64,000 nt of DNA from Bostrychus sinensis (Eukaryota > Chordata > Actinopteri > Gobiiformes > Eleotridae). Location: the NCBI GenBank assembly GCA_020698575.1, contig CM036242.1:41598662-41662661 (forward strand). Reading direction: 5' to 3'. A program made the translations under genes and the position numbers. Under the pieces are notes generated by a model that worked only from the letters and a program-made list of their open reading frames with translations, searched no databases and had not been told where the DNA came from. Positions 33,651 to 43,817 of the stretch are shown here, piece by piece. Each line of letters begins with the position of its first letter. Position 1 is the first letter of the stretch.

Positions 33651-34161
33651 CACTTCTCTGCTCCACTTTAATACATTTTAACCTCTGAACGTATAACCAC
33701 ATGAGTTTAACTCGTGTTTAATTAAGTCTAAACTAAAAATGAAACTTTGGATTCTCGAAGTGAAAGCCGTACTTCGCTAAACCAGAAACAGCTGTTGCTA
33801 ATATACGCTAGCTTTATTTTTAGAAAAAGTCGCCTCAACATTAGCTCATCCTCTCTGAATATGGATATGAATATGTTCTTGTCCTTGTTTATCACAAGGA
33901 CAAGAACGTGTTTGATTAAAAAAAAAAAAAAACAATTCTCTTTTATTTCTGTTCTTTGGCTTGTTGTTTTTGCCTGAGTGAGGATTCTCTCTCGTCCAAT
34001 CAGCTCGCAGCAGTGCCTACCTCTAACCGTTCCAGACGCTTAACCGAGCTGGACCCCATCAGGGAGGAGGGCCAAAAGTAGAATGGTTTGGAACGCTCAT
34101 TGGGAACACTTTGGACCCCCAAACCGCCCCGTCCCGTTCTGACCTAGTGCAAAAGCGTCTA

Positions 34162-34510
34162 ATAGGACTGAATGAAGCAATAATACAGTACAATGATCAG
34201 CCATAACATTATGACCAACTTCTTCTTTCCTTTTGGGTTTTCTCATTGTCTAATCATCTGCCTCCTAGCATGCAGTGATGTGCATTTTGATTTGGCATAG
34301 GGTTGTTTTTTTTTATGCCAGGTGCCCTTCCTGTCACATGGATTTATCAAGGCTTGGGACAGGCACAAAGGGACATACATTGACAGACAACCATTCACTC
34401 TCACATTCATTTACTTGGGGCAATTTAAAGTCACTCATTCTTCTAACTCATGCTTGTTATTGGAAGCAGGACACACGAAAGCTAACCACTCTGCCACCAT
34501 GCATTCCCGG
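34162..34510 (-). mobile_element. tRNA-derived SINE-like repeat
   Basis: Read on the minus strand from about 34505: 'gcatggtggcagagtggtta' is a tRNA-like A-box region, followed by body sequence and 'aataaatgaatgtgagagtg'. Then comes the '..cccaagccttgataaatcc' and 'ggaagggcacctggcat' block shared by the dispersed fragments listed elsewhere, and 'cactgcatgctaggaggcag'. It is degenerate. Confidence 0.6.
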
Positions 34511-34960
34511 TCATAAATATGTATGTATTTTTGTAAAACAACCCAGCTCTGATCAAAACTGTGATACATAAAAGCAGTGTTGTTATGACTGATCACTGTT
34601 TATTTCTTGTTAAAATGTTTTTGTTTTAAGATGCTGAGATAGAAATAAGCAAAAGTGGCTCCTACATTAGGAAATAATAAATTAACTATAACAAAAACAT
34701 TAGTTTGTTGTCATTCGTCACATAGATATGGATAAACTAGAATGGCTCTATGAAGCGTAAAAATGAATGATGGGCTTTCACATAACAAGAAATCACCCAT
34801 CCTTAACATTTTATTCTTAAAGGAGAAGAAAGTGACTCAACAATATTATTATCTGCTTTTTTATTTTCAGTTGGTTAAAATTATATTTCTGTTTGAGACT
34901 TAGGCACAACATTGTTTTAACAGAGGAGTTGGATATCTGTGGATATCTATGATTTTATGA
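34511..34960. other. Non-coding spacer
   Basis: No feature recognised besides an AATAAA at 34676-34681, which could serve as a distant EFL1 polyadenylation signal. There is no support for that use. Confidence 0.4.
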
Positions 34961-35150
34961 CCAGACTGGGAAGAAGTACTCAAAATCTGTATTCAAATAA
35001 AAGTACAGTTACTTTAAAGTAATACTACTCAAGTACTTCACAAAATGATTACTTCAGTAAAAGTATTGAGTATTAAGTTTAAATACAAACTACAATACAA
35101 CACTTTTGCCTTTTTCACCAATTTCACAGCAAAAGCTTTACTACTTTGAC
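34961..35150 (+). mobile_element. Fragment of the 'gaagaagtactca' fish repeat
   Basis: 'gggaagaagtactcaaaatc', 'aaataaaagtacagttactt', 'cagtaaaagtattgagtatt' match the element at 50917-51383, which has the fuller CAGTGGTGGAAG end. Confidence 0.6.
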
Positions 35151-35385
35151 TTGTCCAACTACTACTTCTACTACTACAGTGTGTCTGCAGGGTCCTAAAA
35201 AGTATTAAAAGTTGATAAATTGGGAAAATTGAGGTCCTTAATTATGATTTCATGAGGTATTAAATTGTGTTGGTGTTAAAGTTTTGTCCAAAGAGAATTT
35301 GACTGCAAAAAGTATGCATTGATGTTTACATTTTCCACCCAGCAACGATGTGAAGGTGTGCTCTGCCTGCCAGATCAGGTGCATA

Positions 35386-36357
35386 CCTATGTTCCCCAGT
35401 TTCTATAGACTGGGAACATAGGTACAGTACCTGTGTGTTTGAGAAAGTACCTTTGTAGCCCAGGGAACATAAGTACCTGGATAAAATCCAGTGAAGATAA
35501 GTACTGGAGAATGTAGGTACCGTATTTTTCGGCCTCTAAGTCGCACTTTTTTCCATAGTCTGGTTAGGGGTGCGACGTATACTCAGGTACGACTTATATA
35601 TTCAAATATTTCACGTGTTTGTTAGAGGGCGCTCTAGGCTTGTGTACCAGCATCTGCTGCACCTGTACCACTGACAATTTAAAATGTAAACATTACCACT
35701 AACAACTTAGGCTATAAAGACAACTGAGAAAGAGCGGAATAATTGGAAATGGAACTGATGCTGAGTCTGACGACAGCCACGCAGAGGAGGAAGCGGCGCT
35801 TCGTCTACCTCCGGAGTTGGGGGAGTTGTTCAGAGGCAACACCGAGGATGAAGAATTTAAAGGATTTAGCGATTAGGAGTGAGATGGTGAGTTTGGTGAA
35901 CTTGTTATATTATGTTCTTTATGCTATAGTTATGTGAATAACTGTTAATATATTACGTTAACATACGAGACACCTATTCAGTTCGTTGTTTATGCTTCAT
36001 GTAGCTGAATAACCATCAATGTGTTACGTTAGCAAACCACACACCTATTCAGCTGTTGTTCTCTATTCTATTATTACTATAACTTGCCTTTCAAGATGAA
36101 ATATCTGTTCTTGGTGTCGGATTTTGTAAAATAAATTTCCCCCAAAAAATGCGACTTATAGTCCAGTGCGACTTATATACGTTTTTTTCTTCTTCATTAT
36201 GCATTTTTTGGCTAGTGCGACTTATACTCCGGAGCGACTTATAGTTCGGAAAACACGGTACTTGTGCATTCTCCTGTGCAAGTCCTGATGTGCCCTTGCC
36301 CTGACCTTAACCCTACCTTAATGTTCTTCTGGGAACATAGGTACTGGGGAACATAGG
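35386..36357. mobile_element. TIR DNA element (CCTATGTTCCCCAG), host to a second element
   Basis: The left end is CCTATGTTCCCCAGT and the right end is 'actggggaacatagg', a perfect 15-bp inverted match. Inner repeats 'gggaacataggtac' are also present on both sides. The host part is only about 230 bp. The middle is a separate element at 35520-36258. Confidence 0.8.
35520..36258. mobile_element. TIR DNA element (CCGTATTTTTCGG..AAGTCGCAC) nested in the former
   Basis: The left end is 'ccgtatttttcggcctctaa' plus 'gtcgcac'; the right end is 'gtgcgacttat..' to 'gttcggaaaacacgg'. The arms carry further inverted GCGACTTATA motifs (35570-35600, 36150-36245). It is flanked by TA (or GTAC) on both sides. 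Removal restores 'aggtacttg' in the host. The frame at 35743-35937 and a roughly 75-bp tandem duplication (about 35915-36060, with 'acctattcag' in each unit) lie inside. No transposase is recognised. Confidence 0.85.
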
Positions 36358-36654
36358 GCTGACCCCCCTCTCCCCCAAAGGTTACGTGATTTGATTGCAA
36401 ACTACAACTTCAAAGTTAAAGGTGTGTTGCTGATTGTAGCTTAAAATGGCAATGAGGTCTTCAAATATTTCTTTACTCAGACCTGGATCTAACCTGTGAT
36501 GTTTGCGCTACCCATTTTACCCATTTTTTCACTCTTCACTTTTCTTCAGTAAATATTTATGTAAAATGTACACAAGTAAAGATTTTTTTTTAGAAAATAT
36601 CCTACCTAACAAGGAAGTGCTTCACATGTCTCTCTTGAGACCAGTGCGTGGGAG
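36358..36654. other. Non-coding spacer
   Basis: Nothing recognised in this stretch. Confidence 0.4.
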
Positions 36655-37480
36655 AGGGCACGTGTAACACACATCAAAATAAAGAAGAGAAAGCGTCCGC
36701 ACACTGTCGATCTCACAAAAGTGAGATTTATTTACAGGTGAGGTGTGGCAATGTTTAGGCACTGGGTCTTCATCAGGGAAACATTTGGAAAGTGCTGAGG
36801 AGCCATCTTAAATAGGGAGTGGCCAGTCTCTGACGCCAATGTAGTGAATTATTACAACAAGTGATTTTTACACAATGAAAATGTTACAACATAAAAAACA
36901 AAATACATTATAATAACAATAAAACATCCTAAATACAAAATATAAAAACTTTTAGCTAAGCTGAATCACTGTCTACATAGATGAAATGGATATAGCAACC
37001 AGGTTAAACATACAACACCTTAATAAATACATTTCTATAAGCATACTTCAGACCTAGACAAGACAACAGAAAAAAACGTTCTTAACCCTCTCAGGGCCAA
37101 ATTAAGTTTTAGTAACAGGAAAAATCAGATATTTGGGGGAAATTATTATATGGGGTAGTAATAAACAATTCTGACTTTTTTTAGTAATTAGGTAATGAGC
37201 ATTTAGCTGTTGCAAATCTGCAACGCCTGCCCGGGGAGGGTTAACTACCATACTGTATGAACTAGTCTTTATCAAGTCTGGAGGAAAATATTTAAAATCA
37301 GTTCATCATTTAGGCCTTGGAGGGTGTGAATCCAGTAAGTCTCTTGCTGTTTAAGTAGTTTGTCACGGTCATCCCCTATAGGAGGAGGGGGACCTGCTTG
37401 ATTCCACAAAAATTAAGTGTGCACACATAATGATGAGCATCATTGAAGTGCGCTGCAACAGGATGTTCTCTGTCATTACG
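36655..37480 (-). mobile_element. Remnant of a Penelope-like retroelement (C-terminal and 3' part)
   Basis: On the minus strand, 37470-37290 encodes in two frames 'EHPVAAHFNDAHH', 'GIKQVP', 'GDDRDKLLKQ' and 'YWIHTLQGLNDEL'. This is the conserved pattern ('HF...H', 'R...L...E..WI..L.T..P.GLN') at the end of the GIY-YIG-bearing ORF of Penelope-like elements. Downstream on the same strand, 36800-36660 has 'gatgaagacccagtgcctaa', 'acattgccacacctcacctg', resembling the 3' part of such elements. There are frame breaks, so it is inactive. Confidence 0.7.
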
Positions 37481-37529
37481 GTGAAAATATACTACCATAA
37501 ATGTATGCAGTCAATAGTAAAAAAGTTAA

Positions 37530-37745
37530 ATGAGAAGATCATCTGGACAAGGTTTATTTTAGAAGACATTTCCTCCTTAATCAGCTTAATCATTTCTGAG
37601 GAAAGCTGCTGTGAGAGTTTTCCTTAGAAATTACTAAGCTCTTGGGATAAAGGGTGAAACATCTTCCAAAAACAAACCTTGTCCAGATGATCTTGTTTAA
37701 CTTCTTTACAGATTTTTCCTGGATGGCTGAGAACCTACACAGATT
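37530..37745. mobile_element. Small inverted-repeat element
   Basis: 'agatcatctggacaaggttt' at 37534 faces 'aaaccttgtccagatgatct' near 37674-37693, separated by about 120 bp with 'ctgaggaaagctgctgtgag'. The tail 'ggatggctgagaacctacac' is typical of a widespread fish repeat. Related pieces lie near 23700-23810 and 49195-49300. Confidence 0.65.
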
Positions 37746-39141
37746 TATTATCAAGTTAAAGTCTCTTTACTTTGCTGCTCTGGTTATGACTGACTTCTCC
37801 TTTTGTGACAGTATGTGGTGAAGGAAGAAGAGTGGGTTGGTCAGAAATACAGCGTGCTGTTGTTACCAGAAAGTACAAGTCATGACATGTCCCGGCACTG
37901 ACTCCACCCCTGTGGGACTCTTTGTGTTTGATGAAAATGACGTCACCCTGACCTTTTCAGTCTCACTCATGGCAATCTGATACTGCAGCGTTTTAGATTT
38001 GAGTGCAATAAGCCGTAGGAAATGTGAGAGCTGAAGACACAGAATAAAAAAGCAGAGGCGCTGATGGACGAGGGCCTCATGTGTCTCCATCAATCAGAGC
38101 GGGATGGGGGAGGGGGGGCAAAGGTCAGGGGTCACACGCAGACAGCACTCAGGAAGTGGGTCATGTGATGAAGGGGTTTCCAACGAACACAAACATCTCA
38201 TTTCCTGACCTCACCTGGCATCCGCATTCATTGGGGATGACTGTGAAGAAATGCACAAAAAGTCTCACTTTTTTACTAAAAATTAACCTAAAACTACAAA
38301 ATCCTAAAAAAAAACTACAAAATCCAAACTAAATACAGAGATTGCCATTCATTATCAATTAGAACTACTATACTGTCACTCCAAAAACTGATTTAACACA
38401 GTAAAGCCCAAGAAGACCACAGGCCAAGATATATCTGACAGAAAGAAATAAAATATGAATAATTCCAAGCATAGCACAAGCTCTGAGTCCATCACTTATA
38501 ATATTTATTCATTTGGTACTAGTAATAACTTCAAATCATATGGCTCCTATAGTGATTTGCATTTTTGTTGCAGCTCTCTACATTTATCCAGGTTTGGCAC
38601 CAGCACAAAGAGCACACTGGCTTGTGACCTCCTGTGGCTGAATTTGATAACAATAGTTACACTTATCATGTTGTGTCATGTTCCACTTTTTAAACTCAGT
38701 AACTCTACTCTTTTTTTATTTATTTTTTTTTTTTTTTTGCTGTTTTGCCTCATTTTCCTTTCTAGAGCTCCCCCTACAGCTCAGAGTAAAGCACTATCAT
38801 AAACACACAGGTCCAGTTGACTCCTGTGTGACCCCTTGCTCAGCTTTACTTTAGTTTCCCCCCCTTGTAGCCATACAAAGTTTTTTATTCCATTGTGCCG
38901 CTCTGCCACAACAAAATTCAAGAAATGAAGCCATCACTAGCTTTTTGTTTTGCTAACTGCGATGTGCCGCTTTCTCGCGAGACCCAAAACTTCAGTGACA
39001 CCAGGTCAACAGCGCTCGCTGTTGCAAGTGTCACTTTCAGTTCAGAGACAGCAGGGGGAGATGAAGGACACTTCATTTAACCATCACACGGACTCCGAAA
39101 CTGTTTATTTAAGGTAAAAAAGTTACTGAGTTCTGCTCTGA
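37746..39141. other. Spacer, with a SINE-like fragment
   Basis: No exon recognised. 38540-38640 ('gatttgcatttttgttgcag', 'catttatccaggtttggcac', 'gtgacctcctgtggctg') is another fragment of the dispersed SINE-like repeat. Two 11-bp units 'aactacaaaat' recur at 38291-38325. The frames at 38081-38332 and 38455-38802 have no recognisable domains. Confidence 0.45.
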
Positions 39142-39591
39142 AGGTCCCTTATTCTTCTCTAAATCAACTTTTTGAGCTTTTAACTATGTTTTCACTACAT
39201 ATTATAATGTTGTCTCCTCAAAAACAGACTGTGAGTAGTATTTTGTTTGAGTAATCCTGTGGCTGAAAACACTCAGTCTCACGTGAAACCAGGAAGTGCT
39301 CCGTCACCGGACTCATTCTGATCATTTTAGCCTTACACCTCCATCACTACAAAGCAGTCAGCTCAGAAATCTATCTGTTAATGTTGCTAATAGCTGTGCT
39401 AATTAGCCATTTATGTTTTTTCCAGCCGTTGCCAGCAGGGGGCGACAGACACTTAATCTAAGCCAAAGTAACTGCTCCCCAAAAGATGTTTTTCTTTCAT
39501 AAACATTATTTTAAGTTTTAAAACCTGAAATACTAATGCAAATGTGTACAAAACTATTTCAAAAAGCCTGAAATATAATATAGGACCTTTA
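39142..39591 (+). mobile_element. Non-autonomous DNA transposon family G, copy 2
   Basis: The left end is 'aaggtcccttattcttctct' and the right end is 'tataatataggacctttaa', a short inverted match (AAAGGTCC). Landmarks 'ttttgagcttttaac', 'gtgaaaccaggaagtgctcc', 'ctccatcactacaaagcagt' and 'gccagcagggggcgacagac' are shared with the copies at 42338-42835 and, reversed, 9899-11340. Confidence 0.8.
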
Positions 39592-40865
39592 AGATTATTC
39601 TTGTATTGCAGTACCACAAGTGGCCACTGGTGTATTTGTCTGGACCACCAAGAAGCAAGTTATTTTTTGTTATAAAAGTCCATAATGACCAAAAGTCGGT
39701 GTTAGTCTCACACACAGTGGCTCCTCTTGGTGCTGTGTGTGCGTTTGACTTCTCTGTGTCGTCCTTTTTCACGCGGCTCATTTCCGAAGCAGACAACTGT
39801 GAAGAAATACCTGAGAAAAAGCCACTGCCTCAGCATTCCCTCCAATACAAACATAAAACTCCCCATTTTAAAGCAGCGTTTCAGCGTTTAGGCCTGATGC
39901 TAAATGACAACTTGCTACCACTTTTGCCTCTTCACTTTAGAGGAAAACAAATATTATCTTTCTCTCTGGAGGTTCGGGTCTTTTTGCTCAGTGCTTGCTC
40001 CTCTATTTTTTTTTTTTTTTTTTTCAGAAGATGCAAATTTGTCCAAGAAGCAAAAATAAATTGCAGAAAGCCAGTGCTGTTTTGGGACACTGGCAATCAG
40101 TGGAGGAGCACTTCAGACTCTCCTCTCAGCTTCCTCTCAGCTTGGTTTCTCCCACATGGAATGGAGCCAAAGTCAAACTCTGCCTGACCTGTAATCATTT
40201 GTGATATAACCTCCGGCACACAATGTTACAGTGAAAAGAGTCTGCTGCAAGACATCATAGGACATGCTTTCAGAAACACTGGTTAATATATAAGCTAGGT
40301 GGAAGTACTGCATGGCTGTACTTAAGCACTAATACTTTAAAATATTATTACTCAAACAGATGTACTCTTGAAATTGAGTGTGTACACAGTAAATTTTACT
40401 CTGGTCCTTATCTTTATGGATAAATAAGTCTATGTAAAAAAACTTTTTTGTTTGTTTGTTTTAGACAGAAAAAATGTGTTTTAAAAGAAAACGTGTATTC
40501 AGTGGACTCTGATGTTTCTCTGAGTCATGGTTGGAGCATGACCGATGTGGTTATGTTACATAAGTGAGTACTGAGAACAGATGAAAAATTACTTTTAGGA
40601 AAAGAGTTTTTTGATTTATTTTTAATACATAATTTTTTTTAAATAATAATAAGCTTTTAGTACGACAGCAGCTATGAAATGAAAGTTAAAAAGTTTTCCA
40701 CCTCTTCCCATTCAGTGATGGAAGTGTTTATTCTGTCATGTGTGGCATTGTTCACCAGAGTCATGGTGAAGACAGAGTAAATTTAACACTATATAGATCA
40801 GGACCATATGCACTTGGGATAGAGTCAAATTTACTCCCTGGAAATTTACTGTATATTAATGTGGG
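39592..40865. other. Non-coding spacer
   Basis: No exon that I can support. The frame at 39606-40187 (193 codons) crosses a T16 run at about 40006-40024 and has no recognisable domain. I treat it as chance. Confidence 0.45.
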
Positions 40866-41237
40866 AGCCACAAGACCAGTCTTAGTCTTGAGACTAAGAT
40901 GTTTTTACTTGGTCTTGTCTCGGTCTCAGAGATTTTTATTTTAAACCAAACATTATAGTATAATACTTTCCTTTTAAATATGCATCATTTTGTAAGTCAT
41001 TTGTTTTCAGCATTAGAAGAACCAGGGAAATGTTGGCATTAAATCAATAAAATTACATATTTGAACCCAGGTTAGGTCACAGAGTTTGGGCTTGACCTGG
41101 TTTCAGTTTGCCTTGGTCTCAATCTCAACTCAGTCTTGGTCCTTAAAAGTCTCAGCCTCTAACCCCAAAGTCTCGGTTCATTCTGGTCTTGGACTGGTCT
41201 TGGTCTCATTTTAATATGGTCTTAACCACAACACTGC
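40866..41237 (-). mobile_element. Non-autonomous element family D, copy 2
   Basis: It is rich in 'ggtcttg', 'gtctcggtctcag' and 'tcttggtcctta' units and ends 'ggtcttaaccacaacactgc', which in reverse matches the 'agtgttgtagccaag' start at 15708. Confidence 0.65.
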
Positions 41238-41780
41238 TGTGTATTCTTCAACAAATGACTTAATACTATAAATAACTTGAGTAAAAGTATTGACTGTCCA
41301 CCTCTGTGAGCTACAAATTCACAGCTGTGTATATTTTATAACTTGTAGAGTCTAAAGTGTGTCCAGAAAGGGGAAGTAAAGGTTGTGGTTAGGAAAAAGA
41401 GAAGCTGAACATAATGCTGTATTGTTGCTAAGATTTTGTGGTGAATCATTTACAGAACATCACACATTTGTACAGAATCCAAGACAAATCACAAGGTCTG
41501 TACTTTCTTTCCTGTTCTTTCACTGAAGGTAAACAAACTTTTCCTCAGTGTCTGCAATGAGCCCAGTGTCTGTGCAAGCGACTCTAAGCCAAAGTCTGAC
41601 ATACGCTGTAAAAAAAGTACCAACAAAGTCAAAAGCATACCTTTCCAATCCATACTGAATTAACTTTGTTAGCAAACAATTCTAAAACATGATGCTATTG
41701 TTACAACTGCAGAGTTTGAGGCATTGTGTTTCTTTTGGCTTATCCCTTCTTGGGTCTTCTCAACAAATCATCTGCTTCCA
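41238..41780. other. Non-coding spacer
   Basis: Nothing recognised in this stretch. Confidence 0.4.
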
Positions 41781-42205
41781 TGCATGGCTGGCCCTTCCTG
41801 TAGGCAAACTAAGCAACTGTATAGGGCCCCACAGACATTAGAGGGCCCCAAGTTTATCTGTTGTTTACTGATTTAATTAATTTGTCAACTCTATTTGATG
41901 AATATTCTGGTTATAATATTCTGTTTGTCATTTTTTAGAGAGTCTATCTGAAAGTGGGGGCCACTGCAGTCTATAAACATTAATGTGTTTTATTCTTGTT
42001 TACCTGGGCCCCCATTGCTAAGTTTGCAAATTAAAAAAAAAAATGTCTCAAAGCATTCATTCCCATAGAAAAAGAGTCAGTCAGTGTTTCAAAGAAATTA
42101 AAAAGTTATATAGTAAAATTTAAATGGGCTCAAAAATAACTGAGAGGCTTGGCCCCCAATGCTATCCTGCTTAGGGCCCCAAATTTTCAGGACCGGCACT
42201 GCCTC
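41781..42205. mobile_element. Probable DNA element with 'gggcccca' sub-repeats
   Basis: 'ggctggcccttcctgtaggc' at the left and 'gggccccaaattttcagga' plus 'ccggcactgcc' at the right look like eroded TIRs of a fish hAT-like repeat. 'agggccccacagacattaga' and 'ggcccccattgc' occur inside. The boundaries are approximate. Confidence 0.45.
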
Positions 42206-42337
42206 CATGCATGCAGTGATTTGCATATTTTTTTGGCATTTTACACCAACAGCCCTCTCTATTTATCCAGGCTTTAGACTTCTCTGTGGTTAGATCTTTC
42301 TTCACTTTTGTTAGGCTCCAGAATCTCGCGTTTTATT

Positions 42338-42835
42338 AAAGGTCCCCTTTTCTGCTAAATCAACTTTTTTGAGCTTTTAACCATGTTATAATGTTGCTTT
42401 CAAATCAAAAACAGACCTGGAGTAATATTTTATTTCAGTAATCCTGTATGCTGAGGCACTGCCCTTCTGCAGAGCTGGAAATGCTCAGTCCCACAGCTCT
42501 ACGTAGACACGTGAAACCAGGATGTGCTCCTGTGCGTTTCTAAAGCTCATACACCGTCACCGGACTCATTCTGATCATTTCAGCCTTAAACCTCCATCAC
42601 TACAAAGCAGTCAGCTCAGAAGTCTATTTGTTACCTTCATGTTGCTATTTTATGCTCTGTCCAGTCCCCGCCATTGCCAGCAGGGGGCAACAGACACCTA
42701 ATCCAAGCTTTCTCTGCAAAGTCAAAGTAACAGCTCCACAAAAGAAGATGTTTTCCATACATATACATTATTTTAAGTTATAAAACATGAAATATGACAC
42801 AAAGCTGTCCAAAAGTATTTCAAAAAGCTTGAAAA
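42338..42835 (+). mobile_element. Non-autonomous DNA transposon family G, copy 3
   Basis: The left end is 'taaaggtccccttttctgct', and it runs through 'tttttgagcttttaaccatg', 'cctgtatgctgaggcactgc', 'gtgaaaccaggatgtgctcc', 'gccagcagggggcaacagac' and 'gtatttcaaaaagcttgaaa'. The right terminal repeat is missing. This copy shows what the family G sequence looks like where copy 1 is interrupted. Confidence 0.75.
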
Positions 42836-43271
42836 AAACAACAACATCTGGCCAATGCAGAGTAAAATCTGTAATAAAGAAACTGTGCAGTCTTGAGAGT
42901 TTTTAATGTGGGTGTGTATTTCCAACATGGAAACACATTTACATACACAATGCTTAAGAGCCACTTTAGCTGATTACGGAGACATTCAGTAGCTGTACAT
43001 TCTTTTGTGCTTTTTTATTTGCAGTATTTATTTGCGACCCTGTAATTTTCATAAAGAAATCAAACTTTAAGCAGTGATTTGACTTTGAAACTTTTTTCCT
43101 TTCAGATGCCCATCCTGATGCAAACCTCTCCATATATCCAGGCTTGGGACCAGCAAAGAGAGTACACTGGCTTGGGACCACCTTGGATTTGAAACTGTGC
43201 CCCACCATTTGTATTCTTCTTCTTATTATTATTATTATTATTATTATTATTAGACTTTTATATTGTCAACA
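42836..43271. other. Spacer, with a SINE-like fragment and an ATT microsatellite
   Basis: A dispersed SINE-like fragment is at about 43105-43205 ('gatgcccatcctgatgcaaa', 'tccaggcttgggaccagca'). It is followed by (ATT)n at 43222-43251. No exon. Confidence 0.5.
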
Positions 43272-43817
43272 CACTATAAAAAAATTGGTGATAACTCTAA
43301 CTCAAGGCAACAGAATCCCTCAAAATTTTTGAGTTTTGGGGCCAACTCAAAATCTCAAGTTTTCAACAAATAATATTTTGTTGTTCATTTTAACTTCCAT
43401 ACTGTATGTCTAAAAACTTTAAATTTTAAGTTTTACTCACTATGATTATTTGTTTTTTAACTCATCTTACAGCCAACTGAATATCCCTTGTTCAGAAAAA
43501 AAGTATTGTTCTTGATGATAATTTCAACTTAATATACTAAATTTAACAAAAAAAAAATTAGCAACAACTTTTCTGAACAATGGATAGTCAGTTGGCTGTA
43601 AGATGAGTTAAAAAATAAATAATCATAGTGAGTAAAACTTAAAATTTAAAGTTTTAGACATATGAATGTTAAATTAGGTGAACAAACATATTAGTTGTTG
43701 AAAACTTATAGAGAAAATTTTTTGAGATTTTGAGTTGGCCCCAAAACTCAAAAATCTTGAGGATCCTGTTGCCTTGACTTTTTGAGTTTTCCAACTTTTT
43801 TTATTTTATTTACGGTG
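43272..43817. mobile_element. Foldback MITE (family FB), copy 8, nearly full length
   Basis: Begins CACTATAAAA and ends TTTACGGTG, with CA on both sides. Both arms are complete: 'ctcaaggcaacagaatccct' faces 'ggatcctgttgccttga', 'ccaactcaaaatctcaag' faces 'gagattttgagttggcccc', and 'catcttacagccaactgaat' faces 'cagttggctgtaagatga'. At 546 bp it is the longest uninterrupted copy and a good reference for the family. Confidence 0.9.

Larger units (their letters stand above)
32291..34161. mobile_element. Non-autonomous TIR transposon holding a minisatellite
   Basis: The left end is TAGGCGCTTTCCCACTGG. The right end read in reverse is TAGACGCTTTTGCACTAGG, an imperfect TIR. Sub-terminal text such as 'gggacgtgccagtacggga' and 'ccccgtcccgttctgacc' is also inverted in part, as in a known fish repeat type with 'ggcgcttttccact' ends. 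The interior holds an FB-type fragment (about 32455-32556) and the 21-bp minisatellite (32562-33650). I could not fix a target-site duplication. Confidence 0.7.

Noticed and set aside
32550..33681. Open frames of 200-370 codons rich in Thr/His or Cys/Val on both strands
   Set aside because: The 21-bp period of the minisatellite keeps frames open automatically. The peptides are pure repeat.
39606..40187. 193-codon open frame
   Set aside because: It crosses a long T-run that encodes polyphenylalanine, has no recognisable domain, and no splice or start context.
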